Shown here in pieces: positions 45,611 to 56,045 of a DNA stretch of 64,000 bases. Position 1 is the stretch's first letter. Every line of letters begins with the position of its first letter. Location: NCBI RefSeq assembly GCF_007655135.1, contig NC_045127.1, forward strand, positions 15,447,001-15,511,000. The letters are read 5' to 3'. The notes below the pieces were generated by a model. It worked only from the letters and a program-made list of their open reading frames with translations. It was not told where the DNA came from and made no database searches. Both the position numbers and the translations under genes were made by a program. The DNA comes from Punica granatum (lineage: Eukaryota; Streptophyta; Magnoliopsida; Myrtales; Lythraceae).

Positions 45611-45876
45611 CTTATTTCTAGATTGATCTAGATCGAAAGGAAGAAGAGATTCGCAAGCTCAAAAATCAGATTGAGATTTTCTCTAGGACTCAAGTACCAT
45701 CACCGCCATCTTCCCCGACCACAAGCCTCTTCAACTTTTTGGAGAGGCAAGGCTTTCACTGTTCTCTCCTTCTCAGGAGGAACAGCAGCCCAAAAAGGTT
45801 ACACTTGTAGAACTAAGGGAAAAAGGCAAGACATGCTACAGAGGCAGCAAAAAGAAGAGTAGAAAGAAAGAATGAG

Positions 45877-46826
45877 GTGTTTGAAACCCCTCCAGGACTA
45901 GTTCCATTTGCCTTTAGACCTCCAAAAGAAGAAAAAGAAAATAAGAACAGAGATAGTGAAGAAGAAGAAGCAAGGGAAGCCTTCATGGTTTTCCCTAAGG
46001 AGAATCCTCTGAGTTCCTTCCTTAAGGAGCAGTGCGAAGATAATCAGATGCTGGTAAAGGATGAAGTATCTGATTCAGTATCAGAGGAAGAAGAAGAACA
46101 AGAATCAGAAGTCTCTCCCAAAGAGTCAGAAGACTCGTGGGAGACCAACGACTCCTATCCCCCTGTAAAGATGATGGGAAGGGAAGATGGAGTTGATTCA
46201 GAAGACGCCAGATCAGAAATGGCGGATCCATTGCCTTTAGCGGCGGCAACAACAACCTCAAAAGGGAATCTCGTTTTCACCTTAGACGATATTCCTTACT
46301 CCAGGTGGCCAGATAGGCTCCAGGAATTTTTGGCTTACCTAACCACCCGAGCACTCACCATTCAAAATAACCACGAACTCATGTCTGAGTTTGTATCCCG
46401 GTTTACTGGGACATTAAGAAACTGGTGGACAAGATTAACTGAGTAGGACCAGCTCCAATTCCTCATAAGAAGCCCTGCAAAGTCATCCATATTCTGCACG
46501 TGCATTTTATAAGACATCCTGAAGATCTCAAAGAGCTCAAAAGAAAAGAATTCTTTGAGAGGAAGTGTTGTTCTTACAAGAGGAAGCATTTAAACTTGCA
46601 CTTCAAGCACATGGTCCGGCTATTCTATGAGCTCGGGGTAGATATTTCTCTGAAACAAGTTTTCCTCTCCTTTATTCCTACATCATTGGCAGGAGCAGTG
46701 GAAAGGTTACTTCAAGCAAGAGGCAAACGAGTCATTGACTGCACTGTCGGAAAAATCCAACAGGAGATTCATGTGGGCCTCGAAGATGCCTGCATGAAAA
46801 AAAACAAGCCATCAAAGAAGTTCTAA
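45877..46826 (+). pseudogene. Pararetrovirus coat protein region, broken
   Basis: The open frame 45877-46446 has an acidic, glutamate-rich stretch and ends in a structured part (NLVFTLDDIPYSRWPDRLQE, FTGTLRNWWTRLTE). After a stop and shift, 46500-46826 continues with FERKCCSYKRKHLNLHFKHM and SLAGAVERLLQARGKRV. Acidic N-terminus, W-rich core and a following zinc knuckle are the usual caulimovirid coat arrangement. A stop and a frameshift inactivate it. Confidence 0.68.
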
Positions 46827-46945
46827 AGGGAGATAAGTCAATGGAAAAGGCCTGCAAGCGGCCTGAGTTGTACATTAAGTGCTCCTCTAAGGACAAGACC
46901 TGCAGCTGCCCAACCAAGAAGAATAAGCATTACAAGAAGTAGAAA

Positions 46946-47308
46946 ATGTCGAAAGTAAAGTCCAGAAGATATTCTAGAAAGAAATGGAAGTACCTGAGGA
47001 AGAAGCGAAGGTTTAGGACGAAGTTCAAATTTTCCAAGTGCTATATTTGCAATCGACCAAGCCACTTGGCTAAGAACTATCCAAGGGCTCCGAAGCAAGG
47101 GGTAAAGCTTGTCCAACGGCTAGAAAATGCTACAGGGATCTCACTGGAAAAAGATGACGTAGAATCCCTTTTCTCTCTGGATGAAGAAGCTGGGCCATCT
47201 TCCATAGCAGCCCTGGAAGTTCTAACTGACTCGGACTCTAGTTTTTCAGGGTCTGACTCAGACACATGTTACATGGCGGCGAGGATATTGAAGAGATTAA
47301 TTTGGTGA
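46946..47308 (+). pseudogene. Pararetrovirus zinc-knuckle region
   Basis: A very basic lead (KSRRYSRKKWKYLRKKRR) precedes CYICNRPSHLAKNY at 47039-47080 or so. The CCHC knuckle has tyrosine in place of its last cysteine. It would bind pregenomic RNA in the coat protein. An acidic, serine-rich stretch follows. Confidence 0.78.
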
Positions 47309-47808
47309 ATTCAGTTTCTCATGTTCCAGTCTCAATCTACACGTCTAAGTACGTGAAACCTATCAAGGTTATTGCGTTCCTTGACATTGGAGTTGCCCAA
47401 ACGATCATGAACCCGGAGGTACTACCCAAAGAGTGTTGGAAACCACACATTAAGCATTTCAGCTCTGCCTCCAGTGAGGTGTTCTCCACTCACCTCATCA
47501 GCAAACCCATCAAGATCCAGTTCTTTCCTGGATGTTATCTTATTACTAGGGTATTGGGTTCAGCCCTACCTAGGAAAGACATTGTTGTTGGCTGGGATAT
47601 TATAACTAAGGTAAACAAGCTTAGGATGACGTCAGAAGGAGTCCGTTTTAAGCACTACTTTCAACCTTATGTGCAGACCCCTCGACTCTTCATGGCGCAG
47701 GGAGATGAAGTCAAGCACATCCTTAGTGAACTGGTACAGGAGCTAAAGCAACATTCTTGTGCGGACTCTCATTCGGAGTTCCTCAAGAAGTGTCATCACC
47801 CATTGTGA
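47266..47808 (+). pseudogene. Pararetrovirus aspartic protease
   Basis: AFLDIGVAQTIMNP holds the active-site position near 47383, where Asp-Thr-Gly has become Asp-Ile-Gly. ALPRKDIVVGWDII fits the later conserved block of retropepsins. The frame is 180 codons long and open, then stops before the polymerase. The changed active site suggests loss of function. Confidence 0.75.
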
Positions 47809-47811
47809 AAA

Positions 47812-48660
47812 AATGAGCAGTTCTTTGTCAAACTGCCATTCAAGAAAAATGAGGACATCAATCCTACCAAGAACAGTCACTCGGGAATGAATCCTGAGCA
47901 CCAAAAACTTGCCACCGCTGAATGTGCTAAGCTACTCCAACAAGATATCATAGAGCCCTCTAATTCACCATGGGCTTGTGAGGCATTTTACGTCAACAAA
48001 CGATCAGAGCAAGTCAGAAGAAAGCTGCGGCTAATTATTAATTACCAGCCCCTTAACCATGTCCTATAGGATGACAAGTTTCCACTGCCGAACAAATAGG
48101 CCATCTTCTCTAGCCTCTAAGAGGCTACAGTGTTTTCAAAATTTGATCTAAAGGCAGGCTTTTGGCAGCTCAGGATCCATCCAGAAGATAGGCCCAAGAC
48201 TGGGTTTTGTATCCTGAATGCCCATTATCAGTGAAAGGTCATGCCTTTTGGGCTAAAGACGACACCATCGCTGTTCCAGAAGGCTCTTTGTCGGGTCTTT
48301 GCTCCTATCATGGACCAGGCCCTTGTATACATTGATGATATCCTTCTGTTCAGCCCATCAGAAGAAGCTCATATCCACCTGCTCCGACGATTCTCAGAAA
48401 TAATCCAAGATTATGGAATCATGCTCTCTGAGAAGAAAATGGTAATTGGCCAACGAGAGATCAACTTTCTTGGCATGCAGCTTGCCAATGACCAGTGCCA
48501 ACCAGAGCCACATATGGCTCAGGAGCTACTCAAATACCTTGAGGAGCCACTTACCAAGAAGCAGATCCAACAATTTCTTGGCACGGTCAACTACCTCAAA
48601 GATTTCCTTCCGAAGATAGCCAAGCTCACTCGTCCATTGGAGAAAATGCTGAAGAAAGAC
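47812..48660 (+). pseudogene. Pararetrovirus reverse transcriptase
   Basis: LRLIINYQPLN, FSKFDLKAGFWQLRIHPEDR, MPFGLKTTPSLFQKAL and YIDD (48328-48339) are the standard polymerase motifs, followed by INFLGMQL. Stops lie at about 48067, 48097, 48118 and 48232, so the domain is broken in its first half. The rest (from 48241) is open. Confidence 0.88.
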
Positions 48661-49170
48661 GCCCCTGCTTGGGGTCCTACTCAGACAAAGGTGATCGAGG
48701 AGCTTAAGGCGCAATTGCAGTCCCTGCCTCCACTCCAGATTCCCTCTACGGTAAAGAGGATCCTCCAGACATATGCAAGTGACAGATACTGGGGAGTGGT
48801 CCTATTTGAAGAACTCAATGGCAAGTGCCACATCTGTGGCTACCGGAGTGGAAGATTCAAACCGTCAGAACAACACTATCACTCCACTTTCAAGGAGATC
48901 CTGGCGGTGTCATGAATGGGATAAAGAAGTTTGAGTACCACCTGGTTGGATACAAATTTCTAGTGGAAATGGATATGTCTAGCTTCCTCAAGATGTTGAA
49001 GTTTAAGCAAAAACAACTACTTCATCCGCAACTACTCAGGTGGGCAGAATGGTTTTCCAAGTTTGATTTTGAAGTCAAACACATCAAGGGGAAACACAAC
49101 ACGCTAGCAGACTTCTTGTCAAGGAAGGAACAAGCATTGACTCGGCAAACTCTTCAAGTTTTGCCTGTAA
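48661..49170 (+). pseudogene. Pararetrovirus RNase H
   Basis: Connection region (APAWGPTQTKVIEELKAQL), then RNase H with QTYASDRYWGVVLFEE (first Asp of TDAS changed to Tyr-Ala), HICGYRSGRF, the KEILAV helix and HIKGKHNTLADFLSR. A stop or shift near 48913 separates the last part (48825-49613 frame). It degrades RNA in hybrids when active. Confidence 0.84.
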
Positions 49171-50517
49171 TCTGCATGTTTTCAAGGTTGCAGTTCACAA
49201 CCCTGCGAGCACAAAATCAAGCCGCAGGTGTTCATTGGAGAAGCCCTAGAAGAATAAGGGGAGATATACCCCCTGAAGTCCATGACTTAGTGCGGGAAAA
49301 ACGGTTCCAGATAGAGGCACGCAACCTCCTTTGGCATTATCAATGGAGGATATTTCGGTACTATAGAGGACTCACTCTCCTTCCTTTCAGGATGCATCAT
49401 CAATTCCCGTACATCCATCCATTCAGATACTCCGCACTTGCGCAGTATCCTGAAGACATGAAATGGTTCTTCTGGTATGCATGCTACTGCTACACCATTG
49501 GCATCCAGTTCAAACTAGAAGAAATGCTCAAGTTCTTTAGGCGCCATGCTGCAGTTCGGGACATGATCAGCTACCCTACTAAAACTGGGAATTCAGACAC
49601 TCATTTTATCTAATTCCTAGAATGGTTTAAACCACTTCAGCAATGGGAAGAACTTTTCATCGAGGAAGCAAGAAGGGTGCAACCATTGCCACAAGAGGAT
49701 AGGCATGTCATTGTCCTATTTCAACAAATGTGGTATGTTGGTCCAACGAGGAGAAGGAGCACTCGAGCCCAAGCTCGAGTCCAAGGAGAGCCTTCAGAGT
49801 TCCAATAGACCTACTCTTCAGAGGTCTGGAAGACTTTGCTCGTAGATATCCTTGAAGATGAAGATGAATACAGGGAATTCCAATGGATCATCTGTCAAAA
49901 GAATAGTATAGTCCCACAGATCATATGGCCACCAGCCCAGATTCCTATGGAGTGGGACTATCCGGAGAATTATCAGCGCACTTGGCCTATTCTTGAGCAT
50001 GCCCTGAAAGAATACAACGAGGAAAATCTTGTTCCTCCTATAGTCTCTCAGGACCAGTATTTCTTTGATGCTATTCCTCCTTCTGACTCTTAAGACCCGT
50101 ATTCTCCTGATCTAGAAGCCCTCATGCAACTGTATATTGGCTCTCTAGATAGCTCTCCAACTCAAGCCCAGTCCAGTTCTACTACCTAGCAGACAGCCCA
50201 GGAGTCCAGTTCTACTGCCCAACAGACAACCCAAGCCAATGACCAGGCAGGCCCAAGCGAAATTGCCAACCTGCAAGATCCTGACATCTGGCCCCAACCT
50301 ACTGACAGAATCACATGTTTGTGAATGGTGGGATGACGACTTGACCATTGAAGATATTAATTGGGCTCTGAACAAGATAAAAGACAAACAGAGGAAAATG
50401 ATCAACAAAAGGATCATGGGCGGTGATTATAGTAGTAGCAACGACTCTTACAAAAGTGGAGATGATCCTACTACTTCAGCCCAGTATAATGTAGTATTTT
50501 GTCGACAGTCACTGTAG
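49171..50517 (+). pseudogene. Pararetrovirus frame downstream of RNase H, unknown role
   Basis: The frame continues past RNase H (to 49613) and in pieces at 49836-50093 and 50239-50517. Visible features are aromatic-rich segments (WHYQWRIFRYYRGLTLLPF, FFWYACYCYTIG), an acidic stretch and a Gln/Ser-rich tail before DPDIWPQPTD. I do not recognise it as the inclusion-body transactivator or any named domain. Position matches an accessory protein of some caulimovirids. Confidence 0.5.
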
Positions 50518-50519
50518 CA

Positions 50520-50897
50520 AAGTCACTGAAGCAGTTACTGTAGCATTTTGTCTTTTTGTGTTGGCGTAATTATAGGAAATTTCCTCTACTTCGGAACTTT
50601 CCCGTATTTACTGTGTTTGTCTGCTTGTATTGAATCCCGCCTATAAATTGCGGGTTTCATTCTTGTAATCTATAAGAGCAGATCGAGCAGTAAAACTACT
50701 CTTTCTGAAACATTCTCTCCATGGCTTTCTAAATTTCTCTCTTCTGGGCAAATAGGTTCTTAGAGTTCAAGGTAGTTCTTCAATACCAGGAGCTGACTCC
50801 GAGTATGTTCTGTACTTGCCTTGTATGAGGATCTTGCACATCAGAAAGAATTCGAGAATGCTCTATGCTTGCCTCTTATGAGGATCCTGCATATTAG
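50520..50897 (+). promoter_or_regulatory. Pararetrovirus promoter and leader region
   Basis: TATAAAT at 50642-50648 with a start site expected about 30 bp later (near 50672). Upstream is a set of short GTCACTG/AGTCACTG repeats (about 50507-50540). Downstream, two 53-bp tandem units (about 50793-50897) share TATGAGGATC.TGCA and AGAAAGAATT. By position it would drive the pregenomic RNA. It faces the RNA-binding protein gene. Confidence 0.5.
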
Positions 50898-50898
50898 A
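50793..50898. repeat. 53-bp tandem duplication in viral leader
   Basis: Two adjacent units, each with CTTGCCT, TATGAGGATC and AGAAAGAATT, differing at several positions. It sits just before the right terminal repeat. Confidence 0.7.
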
Positions 50899-51095
50899 AA
50901 GAATTATGTCGCCTAGATTATTGATCCGAGGTAATCCTAGGGAATCAATAGTATTAACGGTATTTGGTTCGAGAGGATGAAGCGGAGCCCAAAGGCTTGA
51001 GTAATGGCCGCAGGGAAAGGCTGAAATGCTCGCTAATGAGGGTCATGGTCTCATCTTCTTCGAGCTGAGCTTCGTTAATATGATTGCATTTTCCT
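50898..51095. repeat. Pararetrovirus terminal repeat, right
   Basis: Second copy of the leader repeat, from AAAGAATTATGTCG to ATTGCATTTTCCT. After it the Tourist-like MITE resumes (AATATTGAATTGAAG), about 215 bp before the RNA-binding protein start codon. Confidence 0.9.
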
Positions 51096-51309
51096 ATAAT
51101 ATTGAATTGAAGAAAAAATAAAGTGCGGTGGAAATTCACTCCAAAACCAAACCAACCTTAATTTTTTTTTCTTTTTTGAAAAACAAAACCCAAAGGGCAA
51201 TCGACGCTGGAGCTGGGAAAATCGGCAACTCGGGTTTACAAATGCCAATGGTCTGAAAAGCAGAACAGCCTCTCATCAAAAACAATATCGAAGAATCTCT
51301 TCTACAACA

Positions 51310-51611
51310 ATGGCGGATCCTTACTATCGATATGATGCTGCCCCGGCCAGAGGTTTCGCATTCTCTTCCCCTAATCTTAAACTCCGCTTCTGCTTGTCCA
51401 AAACCCTGCTTGGTTACTGAGAGTTGGAAGAAGAGTAGGAAAAGATAGCGTTCAATTCTCCGTTCCTTTGACTTTTCTGAGAAAACTTGAATCCATCGAG
51501 CTACAATCTTCGTTTTTAGGAGGACCCAGAAGGGGAAAATAGCTGGAAACATGGTGGCTTTTTTCTTTAGCTTTGAGTTCTGGGATGTGATCACCTGAGG
51601 AGTAAAACAGT

Positions 51612-51653
<42 letters not shown>

Positions 51654-54600
51654 TTTTTTTCCCGAGTTTTAACGTTGTTTCAGAATAAGTCCATACTTCG
51701 TGTCAGGTTTAGTTCTTTTTCACTGGAATGACATTCAATTCTTCGGGGAAATTTCGTTTCTCTTCTGGGTTTAATTGATCAATTTGAGGAGTGTCTGATT
51801 TTTTTTTTCGATTTTTGTTCTTTGGCTCCCACTATTGGAGAATACCGTACTGATATTGTGCGTGGACTGAGTCTGATATGATATAATAGAAAAATGTAAC
51901 TAGAGTTCTAGCATGGACTGGTGAGATTACTGTAAAATCTTGGATTTCCTCTCATGAGATTGTAGATCCAACAGTGCCTAATAGAGCCTACTTACCACTA
52001 GGGTCACATGTGGAACTCAGGTCTTCCAATTCCGGAGGCTTTTGATCTGTCATCAAGACTTGAAAGCTCTATTTTATGCACTTCTCATTGCCCTTTGCTT
52101 GGCAGTAGCTTGATTCTTTTTCTATAGTTTCAAAAACGGAAAGAATGTGGGACAAGTGAGGATGCAGAATCGGATAACTGAATCGGGGTAAATCACTCTA
52201 TTAGGAGAAAGCAATTCATAAAGAATATTATGGGATAGATATCAAACGGTTGCGACTTTCAATTTTCCTAGGTTCTGGTCCGCAATTCCCATTCCCAGCC
52301 CCTAGAAAAGTGCACTTCAATCGTGCTGCAGAGCAGAACTATTTGTTCTGGCAATTCCATTCTATTCTCATTCCGTCCTTTTGCACCGAATATGGCCTTT
52401 GGTCTTGTTTTTGAGGAATGTGGGACAGATAACCTCCGAGGTTTTCCTGCATTGAATAGGCCTAATGTGGTTTTCTGGATAATCTTTCTCCTTTTCTTGC
52501 TTTTCCCTTTCTATTCTATAATAAGAGCACTTGAACTCGAACATTTGGAGTGGTGTGGCTGTCTCTATTCTAGTCCTTAAGTTGACTGCAAAGTTAAGCA
52601 GTTGAACTCAGTGATAGGTTGGAACCCCGAGAATTTCTTGCCTACTAGTCACTAGGTCGCTTTTGGAATTATTATTTTTTCACTTTATCCATGAGCACTT
52701 AATATGTCACAAATTGAAGTTGATGCTCTTATGGCTTTCCTTGTTCTATTCTCAGCGGTTGAGCCTTTTCTTTTCTCCAATGTCTCTGCAAGTTGAGCAG
52801 TTGATCCTACTGATCAAGTCGAGACTTGATTTCTTGTCATAACAGATGGTGTTGCAAGGCCCAACTTCCCGGGCTACCTTTCATCAGAAGCACCGTCACT
52901 GTTTGCTTCTAGTGGCACAACTTCTGATTACCTACAACCCGATGTAAGGATCTTTTCTCTATATCATTTTTGTGCTTTCGCCCCTGCTGAGACTGCGTGT
53001 GATGCACATTGCTTGTACCTCTTCCTTCTAGTTCAGGCTTTCTGGGAATCTGGCATTATCTTTTTATATATTCTGTGTCTTTGTTTTTGATTATTCAAAG
53101 TTCTGTGTGCATCTGAGGAGAAGTGTTAAACCATGGTTTATATAAAATTATGATGAACCTTCTTAACCACTTCCATTCCAATAATAGGACCAGTAATTTG
53201 ATAATAGCATTTTTTTTTTGGCTTTTTTCCTTTGTCTGTTGCTAATTGTGATCATATGCTTAATGTTTGGAACTTCTATTGCTTAAACTTTTGAACTTCT
53301 ATTGCTTAAATTTTTGAACTTCTATTGCTTAATATTTGATTAGGTAAATCCAATTCGATCTGGGACATATGGTGTGAATGATTATTCTAGCGTCGGGGCA
53401 CATCCTGAACCTGGTCTTGGTGGATTATCAGCTGGGGCAAGCACTAAAGGTTATGCTTCTCCATTGGATGATTCATATTTGAGAAGCCAAAGACCAGATT
53501 ATGGAGTGGGTATCAGTCCAAGGCCACTGGAAATGGTGAATGAGAGGCCAAGCTCCTTGAGAAACGTTGAGAACTTCTCAGCATCAGCACCAACAGCTGC
53601 ATCATCAAGAGACTCAAATATCTTGTTTGTAGGTGGGCTCCCCACAGATTGTACAAGGAGAGAAGTGGGCCGTATCCTTTTACTGTGGTTATTGAATGTG
53701 TTATAGACTCCTATAGTTAAAGTATCTCGCTGCAATTAAGAGTAGTTTACTAAAATTCATTGGAACAGGATCAGATGTTGTGCGGAGAAACAAGAGTGTC
53801 ATTTTTTAGATTCTCATCTCCTCGTGAAGTGAAGAGCCAAACTTTCATGTTTTTCGTCTTTGGTTCTGGTGTCTATGGGGCCCATTTTGTAGAACAGAAT
53901 TGAAAGGGACAAGAAGGAGAATAGATAAAAACTATTATGTCATGAAATTGTATATATGTATATATATATTCTGTTCGAAAACAAGCCATCTGATTTTTCT
54001 TTTTCTCAATAAAAGGAATGTCTTCTTTAGGCGTTTTCAAAAGAAACGAAGTCCCACAATGTTCTCCTGTACGTTCCTTGTCTATACATAATTGTGAAGG
54101 CCCTGACTTACATTGACAGATATATTTCGACCATTTATCGGCTTCAAAGATATCAGAGTTTTCCATAAGGAGGCAAGACATGTAAGTCCATTGCTTTATG
54201 ACTCTTAGATTCTCTAGGTGGGGGAATTCATAATAATTATCAGACTCTAGAGGAAATGGAACTTTTGATCTTTAATATGAGCATCCCAAAATTTTTGGTT
54301 GGATTTAGCATTTACCCTACTTATCTACTTGACCATCCGCAATTGCCTCCTAAACTAGAATACATGAATTGCAGAGTGGGGACCGTGCGATGGTCCTTTG
54401 CTTTGTCGAATTCGCTGACTCGAAATATGCTTTGACTGCTATGGAAGCTCTCCAAGGTAGACTTTCCATATTTTTCTCTTCAAGTATTATGTTAGCTTGC
54501 ACTTCTGTACCGAGATCCGTTAACCTTGGTTGGGGGCGCCCTTCCCATTTACTCGCACCTGGTAAGTCTTGTATTAATGGGCTGCCACCCCAAGGAATTT

Positions 54601-55135
54601 TCACATTAAGTTGGAGTTCAAACCCTCAACTATTTTGTCACTCCAGGAAAACCAAATGCTATAACTTCTGGGCACTAGAGCACCTTTGGATTATTTTGTA
54701 GCTAAATTGATTTAGATTGACATATATATCGTTTTTGTGGTCTCTGAAATAGTTGTGCTAGATCAAGAATGTACTGTTTGATAATCTGTGTTATTGTACT
54801 TCTCGGAGTTCATCACATGTCAAAGTTACTCGGCATCACTTCTTTTTTTTTTTTTTGGTTTTGCTTGGAAGGATAATGAGTCACTTGGCATCACTCATGT
54901 CAGTTTTCAAATGAACCTTGATATCTCAATCTGTTTGATGTCCCATGAGAATTCTATTCTGTGATTCATTTTCAGGTTTTGAATGGTGACTTCTATCTTC
55001 CCCCCTTTTTTTTTTAAAGGTTACAAGTTCGATGACAAGAAGCCTGACTCCCCTTGCTTGATGATCCATTTTGCGCATTTCCCACTCCGTCTCCCTTCTG
55101 ACCGAGATGAAGACCGGGCAGAGGCCCCCCACTGA
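51310..55135 (+). CDS. RNA-binding protein with one RRM
   Basis: Six exons with GT-AG borders join in frame: 51310-51352, 52846-52943, 53344-53671, 54120-54181, 54375-54456 and 55020-55135. They give 242 residues. The N-terminal half (MADPYYRYDAA, then Ser/Gly/Pro-rich to about 136) looks disordered. An RNA recognition motif follows (about 138-224), with RNP2-like ILFVGGLP at 140-147, GHIFRPFIGFKDIRV, RNP1-like LCFVEFAD and GYKFDDKKPDSP at the end. It belongs to the plant family near cell-wall integrity protein scw1 and nuclear-speckle RRM proteins. Binding target and location are not known. The start ATG follows a leader-like stretch (51160-51309). Intron 1 is about 1.5 kb and holds a 38-base C run. 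The upstream region is built from a MITE end and a pararetrovirus. Confidence 0.92.
51613..51650. repeat. 38-base C homopolymer in intron 1
   Basis: Uninterrupted C run about 260 bp after the donor of intron 1 of the RNA-binding protein gene. It is unusually long for a plant genome and may be of uncertain length. Confidence 0.85.
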
Positions 55136-55685
55136 CGAGGCATGCATAATATGCTATAATAGTTGTTAGCTCATTCACATAGTCCTGGGGTCCTCGAGAG
55201 TACACATTTTCTGCATATCGAAAACAGTGTCAGGAACTTGCATTTCGGCCCCCCTCCCTGTAAAAAGCAAATGTTTTTGTTCTGTCGTTCTGGTTTTGAG
55301 ACAACAGTTTTGATACAAGAAATATAGAGATCGAAAGAAGTCGTTTAGATGAAACATTTTTCTTGTTCGCTTGTTCCGTATATGATCTACTGTAACAAGA
55401 TGAAGATCATGTTTCTAGAAGGAAACTGAGTTTCTGGTCCATCTGAAGACTTAGGACTCTAAGATGGAACGAAAAGTTTGAACAACTTAATAAGGATAAT
55501 TGTTTTCACAATCATGGTGGGAAACTACGGTCAGTTTTAGGCAAACCGCGTGGTCGTCTTCCTTCAAAGGTCGTATAATTAGAGGCAAGGATTAAATTAA
55601 TTATTTCAATTTTTTTTATTATTAGGATCAATCATTATTAGGTTGACGCTCTGAAGTTGAAGAGACTAATAGAACTGAAAATTGT
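55136..55685. other. 3' flank of RNA-binding protein gene
   Basis: It should hold the 3' UTR. The first 300 bases are of mixed composition without clear polyadenylation motifs. No other gene is supported. Confidence 0.5.
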
Positions 55686-56045
55686 TAAGGGTTGGTTTGA
55701 TAATAGAGTTAAATTTCGAAATTTAATTCCATTATCATTAAAATAGGTAATAAATAAATAAATGTTAGTGAAAATGTATTTATATATTATATATATTTAA
55801 GTGAGGTTGTAATAATGGAGTTGAGGAAGAAAATAAAAAAAAAAATAATTGTGTGAATTGTGAAAAAAATAATAAATAATTGAGAAAATTTAGTATTACA
55901 AAATTGAATTGAATGGTAGTTAAAATAAAAAAAATAAAAAAAATAGAAAAAGTATTGATTATGTTGTTAAATTGAAGAAAAAATAAAAGGAGTAGAGTGG
56001 AGCGAAATAGAAAATATTTTCACTTCATAACTAAATGGACCCTAA
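55686..56045. mobile_element. Tourist-like MITE, intact copy
   Basis: TAA on both sides (55686-55688, 56043-56045), ends GGGTTGGTTTGATAAT and AACTAAATGGACCC, body 55689-56042 (354 bp). It matches the split copy at 42971-51157 and shows both insertion sites empty, including GGTTGTAATAATGG for the Mutator-type MITE. Non-coding, PIF/Harbinger type by duplication. Confidence 0.78.

Larger units (their letters stand above)
43566..51095 (+). mobile_element. Endogenous pararetrovirus (Caulimoviridae-like)
   Basis: A viral block of just over one unit: direct terminal repeats of 198 bp (43566-43763 and 50898-51095) are about 90% identical and set 7,332 bp apart, a normal caulimovirid genome size. An initiator-tRNA primer site (TGGTATCAGAG, 43779-43789) directly follows the left repeat. 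Modules on the plus strand are movement protein, coat protein, CCHC knuckle, aspartic protease, reverse transcriptase, RNase H and a further frame. No integrase is seen, which separates it from LTR retrotransposons. All modules carry stops, so it is a fossil. Order and size suggest florendovirus- or petuvirus-like relatives, but I cannot place the genus. Confidence 0.85.
42968..51160. mobile_element. Tourist-like MITE split by MITE and pararetrovirus
   Basis: The left end GGGTCCATTTGG (42971) is preceded by TTA. The right end CCAAACCAACC (to 51157) is followed by TTA. The inner sequence (GTTAGTGAAAA.TTATTTATATAT, GAGATTGTAATAA, TTGAGAAAGAAAATAA) matches the intact copy at 55689-56042 up to about 43560 and again from about 51103. 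Two insertions therefore interrupt it: a Mutator-type MITE and the viral block. TTA/TAA duplications point to PIF/Harbinger. Confidence 0.75.

Noticed and set aside
43566..51095. LTR retrotransposon
   Set aside because: There is no integrase, and movement-protein-like and coat regions are present. The terminal repeats lie between promoter and primer site, unlike LTRs.
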